Origin: Sipunculus nudus
Lineage: Eukaryota; Annelida; Sipuncula; Golfingiida; Sipunculidae
Assembly (NCBI GenBank): GCA_026874595.1
Contig: CM049311.1
Location: forward strand, 39,993,676-40,057,675
DNA: 64,000 bases
Direction: 5' to 3'
The position numbers and the translations under genes were made by a program. Shown here in pieces: positions 13,467-25,217 of this stretch (its first letter is position 1; each line of letters opens with the position of its first letter). A model generated the notes under the pieces. The model saw only the letters and a program-made list of their open reading frames with translations. It was not told where the DNA came from and did not search any database.

Positions 13467-13734
13467 TAATAATATGGACGCCCCTGCTCAAGAAGTGGGA
13501 ATTCGGTGAATAAGCCTTGAAACACACGTTAAATAGTCATCCGACAGGTAGAGAGACAGACCTATATACATACTTAAACTATCAGGAGACAATAATAAAT
13601 AAACCTGCAAGTTACCAGTGACTATAAGACCACGTGACACTGATCTGAAGGCATACATTAAGTGACAATAAAATCTGCAGCAGAAACTGATAAAGACAGC
13701 TGAATCTCCATAGTAACCTCCGTTTTAAAGAAAG

Positions 13735-13998
13735 AATAGACCTTTTCCACGAGCATGCAAACTGTACGTCACTGTCGTCTGCTGGGTGGGGTCCTTTGAA
13801 CCAGCATTGTGGGTTTTGTTGAATTAAAGCAGATACATGCCACAGACAGGACCCCCACCACTAATGAACAGTCAGGATTTTTACTTTCATCATTTGAGAT
13901 GAAAGCAATAAGTCTCTTTTCCGTTGATATAATGGACCCGAACTGTTCATGTAAATCGTCGCCAACAGATGTCACTAGTGTAGTGAAAAAGGTCTATT
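13735..13998. mobile_element. Short element with 16-bp terminal inverted repeats (MITE-like)
   Basis: AATAGACCTTTTCCAC at 13735-13750 is matched by the reverse complement of 13983-13998 (AATAGACCTTTTTCAC), 15 of 16 bases. The 264-bp interior carries short ORFs on both strands with no recognised domain. No clear target duplication is visible, so the superfamily is not assigned. Confidence 0.55.
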
Positions 13999-14220
13999 GT
14001 GAATTTTTAATTAAATAAAATTCCAGCGGATCTGATTGGTCGTAGGTAGAGACGAAACGTTTTCTTCTGTTAGGAGCTGGGAATTGGCTGTTTATATATA
14101 CATTACAATAATGTACATTACATTAAGTCCTTTGTGGTTTAAATCTGTAATACTAACATCAATGGGTCATCAGAAAATCCATAAATATATGATGGAAACC
14201 AATGAAACTGCAACGCTTAC

Positions 14221-16016
14221 AAAAACAAACCATGGGTCACGGCGCTCAGTTGAAGTTTGAAATTTTGCAAATGCAAAACATGCAAAATATTCTATTGTAA
14301 TGTTTTTCATATATACATGCATATGAGAAGCTAAGAGGAAAGGGGCTCTCCTACTTGGTTATAATAAAGTTCTTAATATATGATTGCAAAACTAATACTC
14401 TAACAAGACTGTCATGAAGAAAAACAGTAAAAGTTTTGAGATACAGTGATGCATATGAAAAATTTACAAATGGACAGGCAAGTGGACAGAATGGACTTAT
14501 ACCTTTATTTCACTTTCAAGGGAATAATGCATTTAAGTTTATATTTAAGCCTATTTTTTAGCATATCCACTTTTTCCATTAATAGTTTTTTTTTCATCAG
14601 ATTCATTTTTTTTATTTACAAGTTTTATAAATTTGTAATAAAAAATCTGAAAATATAAGTTAAAATATCAGAATTCTTAGTTGCACTCATAATTTATCCA
14701 GAGTGTAGCTCATATTGGGTCATATTATGCATACACATATATTTTATTATTTTTAAATCACAAATGTTTAAACTGAATTTAAAAGAAAATAAATCCATAA
14801 CATGGCATCTTCAAGATTATTCCGTGAATCACTATTAAAAAGTTTTGTACATTGGGGTTTCCGTACATGCTTAATTTTATTCACCGAAATAAAAGATTCA
14901 GTAAATTTGATAAAATAAAACCATCTTTTCAAATAAAGTATACACACTGTTAGTTGAATGAGGGACAAAAACATCAGTGTGCTAATTACTATCTCAGCTA
15001 TAATTATTTACTGGAATTAATAGTCAATTTCACACCTGGTGAAGTTTTACTCTTCTGAAGTAAAGAATTACTTATCTGATGAACATCCACACTTTCATAT
15101 AGAAATAAACCACTTTGTGGACCTAATTAAATGTGCACTTTAATCATTGTAACCCTGGTGGTACAATACATAATCTAAAATGTAGCATAGCCTAGAATAA
15201 GAATGAATAAAACACAGAAAATTATAACATTCATCTAGTTATGCACCAGCTGGGGGAGTGGGGGGGGGGGGGGATGCAGGGCAGAGGGGAAGCCTGCTGG
15301 TAGTGGCCAAACTGAGCCGAGCCAAGCTGCATAGAGAGGGTTACATAATACAAGTGAAGGCTGTACTACTAGGTGGGCCTGATGTTAACAACACTTGACA
15401 TGGTGTATGAAAACTTGAATTAAGCTTTTTTTTTAATCAATTCATTTTAAATTTCAGATTTTGAAAGATTAAATCCTTATGTATAAATGCTCTGAAAATT
15501 AAATCAACAGTGTTTACAGGAAAAAAACGTGCCGTAGCCAAAGTTGGACAAAATTTAAGGTATTGATTTTTTATTTATGCTAATAACTTTTAAATATATA
15601 GCAAAATTCAGATCTAATTTTGGGTTAAAAATTGAATCTTGATTTAATAAAGTTATATCCCAGAAAAAAAAGTCTCCACCTTCAGCAATTTTTGGTATGA
15701 TAATAGAAAATGTATGGAAGAATATGAATACTAAATATGATCAAAACAGACCAGTGGTTTTGATTTAGGGAGCCTTGAAGTGTAACAATGGTTTTTTATG
15801 GAAAACGGAGGTTTTTCCTTAATATTTCGAAGGAACGAAGTCTAAGTGACCCAATTTTCGGTATGGAACGAGATTTTGGGGACATCTAACTGTATGCAAA
15901 ATTTTGGATTCATAGGTCCAACGGTTTCAAAACGTGCCCTGTTAACGGACGGACGGACGGACAAAGGACAAAGGACTACGACTATAGCTCAGATGACTTA
16001 TAGTCAGCTGAGCTAA
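14221..16016 (+). mobile_element. R1 dispersed repeat, short full-length-type copy (Helitron/pearl-like organisation)
   Basis: It begins with AACAAACCATGGGTCACGGC then GCTCAG, the terminus shared with 26974 and, inverted, with 53753, 60225 and 60571. It ends with a (GACG)n run near 15950, then a hairpin: TAGCTCAGATGACT (15985-15998), loop TAT, AGTCAGCTGAGCTA (16002-16015). The segment 14664-16016 is collinear with the split copy at 37322-37430 plus 41020-42290. No protein is encoded. Calling it Helitron/pearl-like is inference from organisation: tandem core, ACGG microsatellite, 3' hairpin and a CTAA-type end. Confidence 0.6.
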
Positions 16017-16493
16017 AAATCGGACAGATATGTAGGGATTCAGATTTATAGGGTTATACTCTGAGAAATCTCATTTTGAACATAAATAATCAAGGATAAT
16101 TTTGCATTAATCACATTTCCGAAGACCGAACCAGTTTATTAAAAAATAATGTAGTAACATAAATATATATTCAAAAATATACATTATTTTACATTTTATG
16201 CAATATATACAGCTATAGTCCAACTGATGACGTAGCCACAATATCCCACTAGTCTTAATAAAATTATTAAAACTGAGTTACGTTGACTTGCAGAGTAAGT
16301 GATATACAGCTCAGTGAGGTGCATACTATTCCATGCACTATCGTAGACTTCTGAGTTAAAACTGTAATACGATTGCGGTGAGCTTTCGGTTTCAATATTC
16401 AATTAAAACTGCGTAATATAACAGATATATTTTAGGGGGCGCCAGCAGTTTTCAGTTGGAGTTCATTCGCGTTCAAAAAGTACATTCGCAGAA

Positions 16494-16912
16494 GCGGATC
16501 CGGGGAGGAGGGGGGTCCAGGGGGTCCGGACCCCCCCCCCCTTTTTCATTAGAAACAACGATTTTTTAAGGGCTTCTGACAAAATTTTGCCGCCTGGACC
16601 TCCCCTTTTTCAGATGTGGGGACCTTTTTGTTAGGGTTTTCATTTGTCCTCCTGGGTTGGACCCCTTTTTTTCTAAATCATGGATCCGCCCCTGATTCGG
16701 GGGCGCATTCAGGATTTGGGAAGGGGGGTCCAAGCCAGGAGGATGAATGTCAAAGCCTGAAAGAAGGTCCCCAGGTCCGGAAGAAGGGGGTGCAGGCCGC
16801 AAAAATCGGTCTGAAACCCTAAAAAAATGTTTGCAGCGGCTAAAAATAAAAAAAAGGAGGGGGGGGATGTCCGGACCTCCTGGACCCCCCCCCCCTGGGA
16901 CCCCCTTCCAAA
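16494..16912. mobile_element. Two head-to-head copies of a GC-rich-ended short element
   Basis: The left half (16494 to ~16696) starts GCGGATCCGGGG and ends TGGATCCGCCCCTG. The right half (~16697-16912) is a diverged copy in the opposite orientation, sharing GGTCCAAGCCAGGAGGA, AGGTCCCCA and a GGTCCGGACC-plus-poly(C) end. Together they form an imperfect ~420-bp palindrome. ORFs through it are compositional artefacts. CAGGGGCGGATCC-type ends are typical of short non-autonomous DNA elements in marine invertebrates. Confidence 0.6.
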
Positions 16913-17549
16913 AAAACAAACAATTTATATTGACCTGTTCCTAAGAAATACATATCCTAATTTTGCTTTGAATGTTTACTCGATGACCAAATTGTAGGTT
17001 AGAATGACCCAAATATTGTTAAAGTTTGCTACTGGTAAGGCATGTATTACAATTTACATATTAGTTTATAATTTAGAGGTAATTTTTATTTTAATTTTTA
17101 TCAATTTCAGTTTATACGGTCTGTCCACATTTAAATTTAGTCTATTTATGACTATGTACCCTCAATATGCATTAAGTGTTAAAAGTGCAGTACACGTGAC
17201 CTCAGTGATGGTCTGTCGTTATTTTTCTTGCTCTCACATGGAGTTTTCTTGATTATTCCATCAACATGCACCATTTCTGATTAGATTCACATAAAAAATA
17301 AGACAACATCAAACTTTATTCAAAGGGAAAATTAAGTACGAGTAATGCCAGTTCGAGGCAGGTCAGTTATACTGCACTTTTACCCAATAAGTTGTATGCC
17401 TCACCTGCATGCTTCAGCTCCACATAAATCATCTTGTGACATGAGTCAGTAAACCAAAAGCGACAGTTTCGATGACGTAACATAAGATGTGAATGACGTC
17501 AGTAATTAATGTCCTACCTAATGACGTCATAGATTTTAAAAAGGTCCCT

Positions 17550-18004
17550 GGGCTCAGTTTCAGTAAGAATGCGTATGGTTTAAGTCAAATTTTATCGAAA
17601 TGTCCCCAAAGTCAGCTGACGCAAGTCCGCGAGATATTCAGTTTCAGTACACGCGATTTAGCAAAGTCGGTCTGAACCTTGGAAATCCCCTTGCACGGAG
17701 TTAAGCCTCCTCGGTGCAGGCTTAGCATTTCAGGCCACCAGGGGTGTGTTGCAATAAGGTGACTTAAGTCATGTAGGTGACTTAAGCCCGGGGGCACCTG
17801 TGTGTCACTATGGTAACCATTATGACGTCACAATTGTCACAATGGTATTTAGGCTCGCAACTGGGCTTAAGTCCAGTAAAATGTTAATGCAACAGGCCCC
17901 AGGTGACTTAAGTCGCTAACGTTATTTTTATTGAAACTGACAAAAGTGACTTAAGTCAAACACGCAGAATAACAGGCTTAAGTTGGTTTACTGAAACTGG
18001 GCCC
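17550..18004. mobile_element. MITE with inverted ends and TGACTTAAGTCA motifs
   Basis: GGGCTCAGTTTCAGTAA at 17550-17566 pairs with the reverse complement of 17988-18004 (GGGCCCAGTTTCAGTAA, 16 of 17). The interior has several copies of TGACTTAAGTCA or fragments of it. Ends of this type resemble ISL2EU/Harbinger-like MITEs. A target duplication could not be fixed by eye. Confidence 0.6.
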
Positions 18005-18949
18005 TGAGGCATAACTAATAAAAATAATGTGGCGGAAAGGCTTAAAACCTTCCTGGTGCAAAAAAAATTGCAAGCCTCAATTTTAGCTGAAAAGTAGACT
18101 TGTAAACGTCATTAGCTGTACGTAGTTAGATGAATGTTTATATAGTTTATCTACTTTTCACTGTTTTCCCCGATAACAATGTATAGGCCTATAGCTTCCT
18201 GCTTTTTGTCCTAAGAAAAAATATGAAAAATTCCTAAATTACTGCTTTGAAATATTACTTCATCTCGTTTGTAGTTCATGAAAGAGAAAGCTTAATAACA
18301 TATAAGAATAATATATTTTTCTGCGATTTGCACAACCTAGGCTAGCATTCGGAACACCTCGGCCGAATCCGATGACTTCTAACCTCGGATGTACATATAT
18401 CGGGCCACCATGAAAAGTATTCCGGCAAGGCAAGGTCAAGTCCAGGTCAACTGTTTTGGGTACAGGTACAGCCAATTCTCAAAGTTCTGTGAGCTATAAG
18501 ACAACACCAATCCAAGAGATTCTGGGGGGGGGGGGGGGGGGGGGGAATCCCAAGTATAGGCCTACTTATTTGGATCGCACGAGGATAAAGTTCACGCCAG
18601 GAAGTCTACCCCAGTTGGCGATGTATGAGGCATTTGTGATAAAATGAAATTTCAATAGTTAAATAACTGTCGGAACCTGATCATATTTAATGTTTTGCAA
18701 CATATCAAGTCCGCACTATATACATTATTATGTCAAATCAATGTATTTTTTTTGGAAACTGTCATCTTTCTATGACGAGTCAGTAGAAATGGCAACCCGG
18801 TTGATTTCCGGCGAACTTCTCCATAATTGGCGGCGATTCATTGCGCCTTAGGTACATCCTGGGCTAGAAGCAACGGATTCGGCGGAGGTATTCCGAAAAA
18901 TATCACAGTCATAAGAATTAACTAGGGAACCATGGATCTCTACGCTTAG
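18005..18949. other. Unassigned stretch with poly(G) tract
   Basis: No recognised gene. A 22-base G run lies at 18524-18545. Short ORFs overlapping it are artefacts. Confidence 0.5.
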
Positions 18950-19432
18950 CTGAATTTGTCTATAAGGATTGGTTTATGAGTTTTTTTCTTCAAAATTTAG
19001 GTCCTTATATCAGTTTGAAGCCAACTTGTATACCCAAACTGGAGTTTTCATCCATAAACTAATTTGTCATTGGATGGGCTCTGTGACCCAAAAAAAAACA
19101 ATCCGGTTCTTCTCCTATTGGTAGGTTAGCTACATGTGCAAGATGGAGGGTTTGGGATGTAAAGTTTGGCTTAAAATGCATCAACACTCTTCTAAATATG
19201 TGGGTCCTCACCGTCCTGTGACCTTGACCTTTGACCTCATGACCCCAAAATTAATTGACTTCTTGCGTTAGAGGTGGGCCATATAAAAGTCAAGTTTGAA
19301 ATCGATATGATAATCCAAACTGGAGTTGTCACGAGGAAACAGATTTCATGGACATACAGAAAGACGAACAGACGGACGGACAGGGTGATTAATATAGAGC
19401 ATCCGTTTATTCAAGCGGGGCTCTCTTAAACA
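18950..19432 (+). repeat. F2 dispersed repeat fragment with (ACGG)n and terminal hairpin
   Basis: Ends with ACGGACGGACAGGGTGATTA and a hairpin-like GAGC...GGGGCTC motif before TTAA, closely matching the end at 24470-24546. It contains two AACTGGAGTT-bearing units (near 19037 and 19320) and the clustered TGACCT half-sites at 19219-19237. Non-coding. Confidence 0.5.
19219..19237 (+). promoter_or_regulatory. Clustered nuclear-receptor half-sites (DR1-type) in a repeat
   Basis: TGACCTTGACCTTTGACCT holds three TGACCT half-sites, the last two with one-base spacing (a direct-repeat-1 pattern), followed by a TGACCC. This is the consensus known for RXR heterodimers/HNF4. Occupancy or function here is unproven, and it lies in a dispersed repeat. 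Confidence 0.3.
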
Positions 19433-20047
19433 TCACAAGGTTTCGGGAGACAGATGAAACCACAGTGCTAATCTGATAGTGTCAATACAATTGGCAGTCT
19501 CAAAATAAAGGAAAAATGCATCAAAAATAGAAAAAAGACGGGTGGCGCCACCAGTCTTCAGGAACTGAAGAAACCAATCCTATAATCAATAATAACATTG
19601 GGTTTCAGGACACTGGACGAAACCACAGCTGAGAAACTGACATTATTGCTGTCATTTAACGGCCTCAAAAACAGAAAAAAAAATGTAAAAATAAAAAAAT
19701 ACAGGTGGCGCCACCAGTTTTCGGGAACTGACAAAACTAGTCATGGTGAATATTCAAGGCAAGATTCATTGCAAACCATACATTAATTATCAAGATACTG
19801 GAGGTTTTGTATCAAATTTTTAATAATTCTTGGGGGTATTTTCAAGCCCCATAGCTCAGAGGATATAGGTCACACTGACCTAATTTCAGGTTTCCAAGGA
19901 GATTTTTATTGACCTCCACAATTGTACACTTAGAAGTTTCTAGGTCCAGCGGTTACCATTTGTGTCCTGTATCGGCCGGCCGGACGGACGACGGACAAGG
20001 CGCCATACCTATACCTCAGTTGACTTTCAGTCAGCTGAGCTAAAACG
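19433..20047 (+). repeat. R1 dispersed repeat, 3' part with two core units
   Basis: Two core units each carry GGTGGCGCCACC (about 19541 and 19703), followed by the conserved module 'CATAGCTCAGAGGATATAGG', ACGG-rich sequence at ~19978 and the terminal hairpin ending AGTCAGCTGAGCTAAAA (~20029-20045). It is the same family as the minus-strand copies at 49-60 kb. Confidence 0.6.
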
Positions 20048-20580
20048 TCATAATGGTTATTCGGTAATGCAATTTAATTCATGGGCCAGTAGAGGTATAG
20101 CTCCCCCCCCCCCCCCTCCCGGTCGGAGGGGGGATTTTCTAGAATCTTATTTTCTTATACCTTGAGGTTCCTAGTTTGTGAAATTGAATGTTGGCACTTT
20201 AAACAAGGCTGATTTTTCGAGAAATGGCCCGTTTTATCAAACCACGTCAAAGTGCCAAGTTTGCGACTCTGAAATCTGTTGGGAGGGTATGGTCACAAAA
20301 TCGACTGTTACTTCCTTAAAATTAGTCCTATGATGGTAAAATAAACACCATTTTACTCTCCTTGTATTTCTTTACAAGTTAGATATAAATGTGCATGTAT
20401 TTGGATGAATTACATGCTTATTAAGAGTAGTTTTGTCCAATTCCAAAACAATTTTGAATGATTTTAAATGTGTGTACATTTAAAAAAGAATAGACAAGAT
20501 GAATTGTTCGGATCTTCTTCATAAGAATTTATTTTATCACCATATAGGGCTATTATTTATGGAGCCCGGGAGACGACATG

Positions 20581-20746
20581 GTGAAAAAATATTTATGAAT
20601 TCGTGCGCCCGAATTATGTATCCGTGCGCACGAATTACTAATCCGTGCGCACGAATTACTAGTTGTGAAAAATATATTGCCAAGGTGGAAAAAAATATTT
20701 ATAAATTCGTGCGCACGAATTACTAATCCGTGCGTACGAATTACTA
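20581..20746. repeat. Foldback arm with palindromic GTGCGCAC units (left)
   Basis: Four or five tandem copies of an 18-bp perfect or near-perfect palindrome, AATTCGTGCGCACGAATT, some reading ATCCGTGCGCACGAATTA, flanked by CCAAGGTGGAAAAAAATATT. The reverse complement of this arm is found at 23360-23486. Confidence 0.75.
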
Positions 20747-21169
20747 GCCAATGAGAAGCAAGCACACATCGACTCAGTCTAGGCACAGGCTGGCAGATTC
20801 AGCGGGCACACACGATTGTCACAATGGAGCCCAGCGCCTTTCGACAGTTCGGTGACTTTCTACCTTGGAAAATTTGGAACTCTGTATATTGAAAATAGAA
20901 AGGGCTATAAGCTATACTTAAAGAATATAAATATAAAACTCACAAACCCATATACTCAGTGTCGTGCATGGTGGACAATTTCTAAGGCTTTCTTTGGTAA
21001 AAAAAAAAAAACAACAACCTACATCATCATCGTTGGAGCATAATGGGAACATTATTGTAGACAAAGCCGACCAAGGTTGAAATATTTAATAGTTATTTTG
21101 CTTCTTAAAGTAAATACAGTTACAGTTCAAATTTGACGATGATGCTAGATTACAAATAACACATAAACT

Positions 21170-21402
21170 AGGTGAAATTAACTTCACAGAAACTGAGGTA
21201 TCTCATGTCATATTTTGGAGTAACCTTAACTGATTCGCTTTCCTGACAGGAACACATAAACATGATATGTTTGAAAGACAATAAGTGTTTGGAAATTTTG
21301 AAAAAAATTATATATTCTATTTTCTCTATGAAAATTTTAAATCGTATGTACAAATCATTAATACGTTCAGTACTGGAGTGTGGTCTTTTAATATTTAACA
21401 AG
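21170..21402 (+). pseudogene. Non-LTR retrotransposon reverse-transcriptase remnant
   Basis: In one frame from 21208 the translation reads YFGVTLTDSLS, an in-frame TGA at 21244-21246, QEHINM, then to about 21402 a stretch containing LEILKKI and LNRMYKSLIRSVLECG. This is the pattern of the C-terminal reverse-transcriptase region of LINE elements (F-LGV-L ... W--HI ... YKSLIRPVLEYG). Only this short C-terminal part is seen; no catalytic YADD core, endonuclease or 3' tail is present. It lies between the foldback arms, directly before an R2 repeat copy. The remnant is inactive. The LINE clade is not assignable. Confidence 0.5.
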
Positions 21403-21429
21403 GCCTACAGGCCTAATGCGAACCTGTGT

Positions 21430-22510
21430 AATGGGATTACACCAGGTATAATGCTTCAATACTGGACCATTACTTTTCAAGAACATGCGTAACATGTATA
21501 TGAACAATGCAAGTACTAAACATTTTAAACAAGAAACAATTACACAAACATCACTGCTGAAGTTCTGGCATGGCTGAACACACCACAAAAATGACTGTAG
21601 CTGGCACCACCAGTCTTGTATACAACGCAGAGATATATACATATGCCCAATGTCAGACTGATATGTCAAACCCCTCCTGCAAAATCAGCAGGGACGTACA
21701 CTGTGCAAAGTATTGTAGGTGGCGCCACAAGTCTTGTACAAGATAAAGCTACCCGATTTGTATAATTATGCCCAATTTCAGGCTGATGTATCAAATTCCT
21801 CTGTAGAAATAAGCAGGCGCATACACTGTGCAAAAGTCAATATAGGTGGCAACATTCCTTGAGTTTGATGCACGGGGCTGACCAGGCTTAGGTGAGTAAG
21901 GCAGTTGCCCCCAGTGAACTGTGACAAATTGCTGCCTCAAGCTACTGCATTGAGTGAACTCTTGACCTGCACCTGGCTAGACTGAGTGAACTTTTGACCT
22001 GTACCTGGCTGCACTGAGTGAACTACTGACCTGTTGCATAATCTGACAAAGTTGGCAGTCTGCCAAAGCTATAAATAGACCCAGGCTGAGCTTTGGTGCC
22101 AAATCTGATGCAGTGAGCAGTTTAATATTCATTTTTGGACATATGACTAAGTTCAACCTCCTGTAACTCGGCCAAAACACTCCGAATGGAACCATTCAAA
22201 CAAACTTGAGAGAGATTGTTCCAGGGATCATTTCTGAGAAATATTGGACAATTTGGCTGGACAGTTTCGCAGAAGAAGATTTTTAAAGTTTTTTAGCTTT
22301 TTCCCTATAAAATCTAAGAAAATGGAGTAGAAAAAATAAACAAAATCCGATAGAGTTTTTCAGATGACTGATCATTTGCAAAAAAAAAAAAAAATGGTGA
22401 TGCTAGCTCTTGCCGTTTTTGAGTTAGCTATGGTTAACGTACAGACGACGCACGACGCAACGACGGACGCCGCCGCACCATCGCATAAGCTCACAGGTTT
22501 GCTAACAATT
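21430..22510. repeat. R2 dispersed repeat copy (inverted relative to 51021-53465)
   Basis: Collinear, in reverse complement, with the R2 copy at 51-53.5 kb. It shares 'CCAGGTATAATGCTTCAATA', GGTGGCGCCACAAGTCTTG, the CTGAGTGAACT-rich tract with 'GCTATAAATAG', 'GGAACCATTCAAACAAACTT' and the end with TTAACGTACAGACGACGCAC plus GCGCCGC-rich sequence at ~22440-22505. It is non-coding. The small ORF at 22364 is part of this module. Confidence 0.65.
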
Positions 22511-22564
22511 GTTCTGTCAGACAGTCATACCAACTGGAGAGTATACAACGGAAAGCAGGTTTAA

Positions 22565-23359
22565 CATGTACTGGAGCGCTCTCGCCCACCGGCACTCGGG
22601 CTATGGTAAAAGAGCTATGGTGGTCAAGTAGAAAAATAAGAAGACAGCTGGCTATACAATCCACATTTTATGAAATGGTTAATTGACTAGCTCTATATTA
22701 TCTAGTAATATATTAACTCAAACTCTGTCTCATGCTCAGCCCTATACAGTCCGCGCAAATTGCATTTGCCAAAGAAATCTAGGTTCACACGGAAAGACAG
22801 TCGCTTTTCTGTCCTTCCAATTTTCTTTTCTTTCCTTTCAGACTGCCTGACTTGAAACAGTTTCCAATAATTCAGTCTTCTTCAATAGATTCTTTTAAGG
22901 AAAATGTTCGTGACTATTTAAACCCTGCCTCTCGAAAAATATAAAGTTATTATTGTGACTATCATCGTCAACATGAAATCATCCGACTAGGTACCAGTTA
23001 CTTAAATCAATACCTATTTTCGGTTGGATAGACTAAAGGTTTTAATCTAATTGATAAGCTCGATATGGAATGAGACGTTTATTTTTTATTGTATAACGCC
23101 TACCAGTAATAATATATGTATATGTATCTGTGTATGTGGACTGTCAATCTGTATTAACGTATATGATGTATCTATGTATATCTCATCGTGTGTGAATATA
23201 TGTGGACTTTTCCAATCTGATCATTTATATATACATATATAAATTCATGTTAATTTTTCACTTTCTTTTTATTTTTATGCAGGAGAGCAGTTGTATTAGC
23301 CTTAGGGGCTTGTTATCCTATTGAAATATATATGTTTAAGCCAAACAATTTTTTTACAC
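22565..23359. other. Unassigned sequence between foldback arms
   Basis: No gene, repeat end or RNA recognised. Short TA-rich and TATG-rich stretches occur around 23100-23240. Confidence 0.4.
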
Positions 23360-23486
23360 CTAGTAATCACGAATTAGTTATTCGTGCGCAGGATTAGTAA
23401 TTCGTGCGCACGAATTAATAAATATTTTTTCCACCTTGGAAATATCTTTTTTCACACCTAGTAATTCGTGCGCACGAATGAGTAAA
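23360..23486. repeat. Foldback arm with palindromic GTGCGCAC units (right)
   Basis: Inverted counterpart of 20581-20746: AATTCGTGCGCACGAATT units, TTTTTTCCACCTTGGAAATA and CACACCTAGTAATTCGTGCG. The arms pair over about 110-120 bp and enclose roughly 2.6 kb that includes the LINE remnant and the R2 copy. Confidence 0.75.
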
Positions 23487-23999
23487 GGGTTTTGTAAGAG
23501 TTTAGAAAGTTCACCCGGGGGGACCTATACCCCTACTGGCCTATGGACTAAAATATCGATATGCACGTGTTTTAAGAACTGCATATGTAGCACAAACACT
23601 GAGAATCAGCCGAAATGATGACCCAGATACAGAGTTTAGGGGTCGGCAAAAATGTATGTAAAATTAAATTACAGTCCTCGTATTTGTGAGAATAGGAAAC
23701 ATCTTTTGTTTGTTTGTCCAAAACTTTCAAATATATGTTTAAGACTAGATGTGGTCGGACAATGGTCCTCAGAGGGCCCCGCATTCCTGGTAGTGTTTGA
23801 CTAGTTTACATATGGGTAAAAAGTGTAGTTAATAGTTTTAAAATATGACAAACAGAAACAGGTTTTTATTAATATGCACGAGGGAGCAAAAGTCCTACTG
23901 GTTCAAATCATTTTCAGAAATATGTATGAAATAATGTGTTCAATATAAAATCACCGACAATATTCGATTTTGAGCAAGTCTTATTTCAAGTCATCATAG
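23487..23999. other. Unassigned stretch
   Basis: Short ORFs only, none recognised. No element ends are seen. Confidence 0.4.
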
Positions 24000-24546
24000 G
24001 CACCAATCATTAATGTGAATATGAAAAAGGTCAAGACTATTTTGTAAAAGAAAATGTTTGCGACAGAATATCTCAAATAGTGGTCCGGCTCGCCATATTG
24101 GATTTTTAGCGGGTGTGTAATTAGACGGGAATGGAACCCTCATAGGCTCCAATGATCCCTGTGAATATGAGAAAGATGAGACACAGCGTGGGAGAGAAAA
24201 TCAGCGAATGTGCTCTGACTGACATAATTCAATAGGTCTGGAGCCCTTAGAGATACCAACTATCCCTGTGAATATTAGAAGGTCAAGCATGTTTTTTTTT
24301 AGATATCAAGAGCAACAGACAATCACCGACTGTGCTCTGACAGCCATATTGGAATTCCGACAAGCCTGTAATTCAACAGATCTAGAGCCCTCATCAGTAA
24401 ACAACCCTATGAATTTGAGAAAGATCAAGCATGTTCTTCATGAGTTATCCTGCGCAAATGAAAGCGTCACTGACGGACGGACGGAAGGACGGACTGACAC
24501 GGTGATTACTATAGGGCACCGCTTTTCAAGCGAAGCTCTAAAAATG
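24000..24546 (+). repeat. F2 dispersed repeat: tandem ~130-bp units, (ACGG)n and terminal hairpin
   Basis: Three or four diverged units share 'CCCTGTGAATATGAGAAAGA', 'GTGCTCTGAC' and 'GAGCCCT'. They are followed by GACGGACGGACGGAAGG and GTGATTACTATAGGGCACCG with AGCGAAGCTCTAAAA (~24475-24546), homologous to the end at 19370-19432. Non-coding; same general architecture as R1. Confidence 0.6.
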
Positions 24547-25217
24547 TAAGTTATAGTAAGCCTTTTAAATAGCGTTTACTTTCGCGAACAAAATTGGGTG
24601 GGTCCTATGTGATCGGCCTTAGGTGTGTCTCTGTGTCGGGACCGTATCTTCGGAAGTTGTGAATGAATTTCGATGAGATTTTTTTGGAAGGATGGCCTTT
24701 TGGCGAAGATGAAAGAAATATTTTGGACGGATCAGTCAGATTAAAATTTTATTGTGGATTTTCTGAATGGTCCCTCGTTTTTTTTTCAAACAAGATTTCT
24801 AGAGATTAATTGATCCACATCGATATTCCCTTCTCCTCCGAACATCAATTCTTCCTTGCTCTATTTCTCACCTCCCACAACATACTATTAAAATTAAATG
24901 AGAACTTCATTGATATTCTGCATGCTGACAATAATGTACCTTTCACGTTCATGGGCTACAGTTATGACGTGGTCGTCATGGCTTCTCTCTGGATGCAATC
25001 TGTGACCTTGTATTAATTAAACATTAAATGGAACCACCCCTGAGAAAATTGCATGACCATTCCTGAAATTTATCAGCCTTAAGTACAGGTATATAGGCGA
25101 GGAAAATATAAGAAAAATATAGGGCGCCTTCTGTCTTTATCAACTAATTATAAAAGAGCATCAAAAAGCGGAGTATCCCTTCCCACCAGGGGCACAATAA
25201 CACTGGATGTATTATTA
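24547..25217. other. Unassigned stretch
   Basis: A 68-codon ORF (24810-25016, plus strand) has no recognised domain. Otherwise non-coding. Confidence 0.4.

Noticed and set aside
13769-14018. Overlapping 68-69-codon ORFs on opposite strands
   Set aside because: They lie within the MITE-like element bounded by 13735/13998 and have no recognised domain.
16566-16944. Gly/Pro-rich ORFs on both strands
   Set aside because: They run through poly(C)/poly(G) element ends and reflect composition only.
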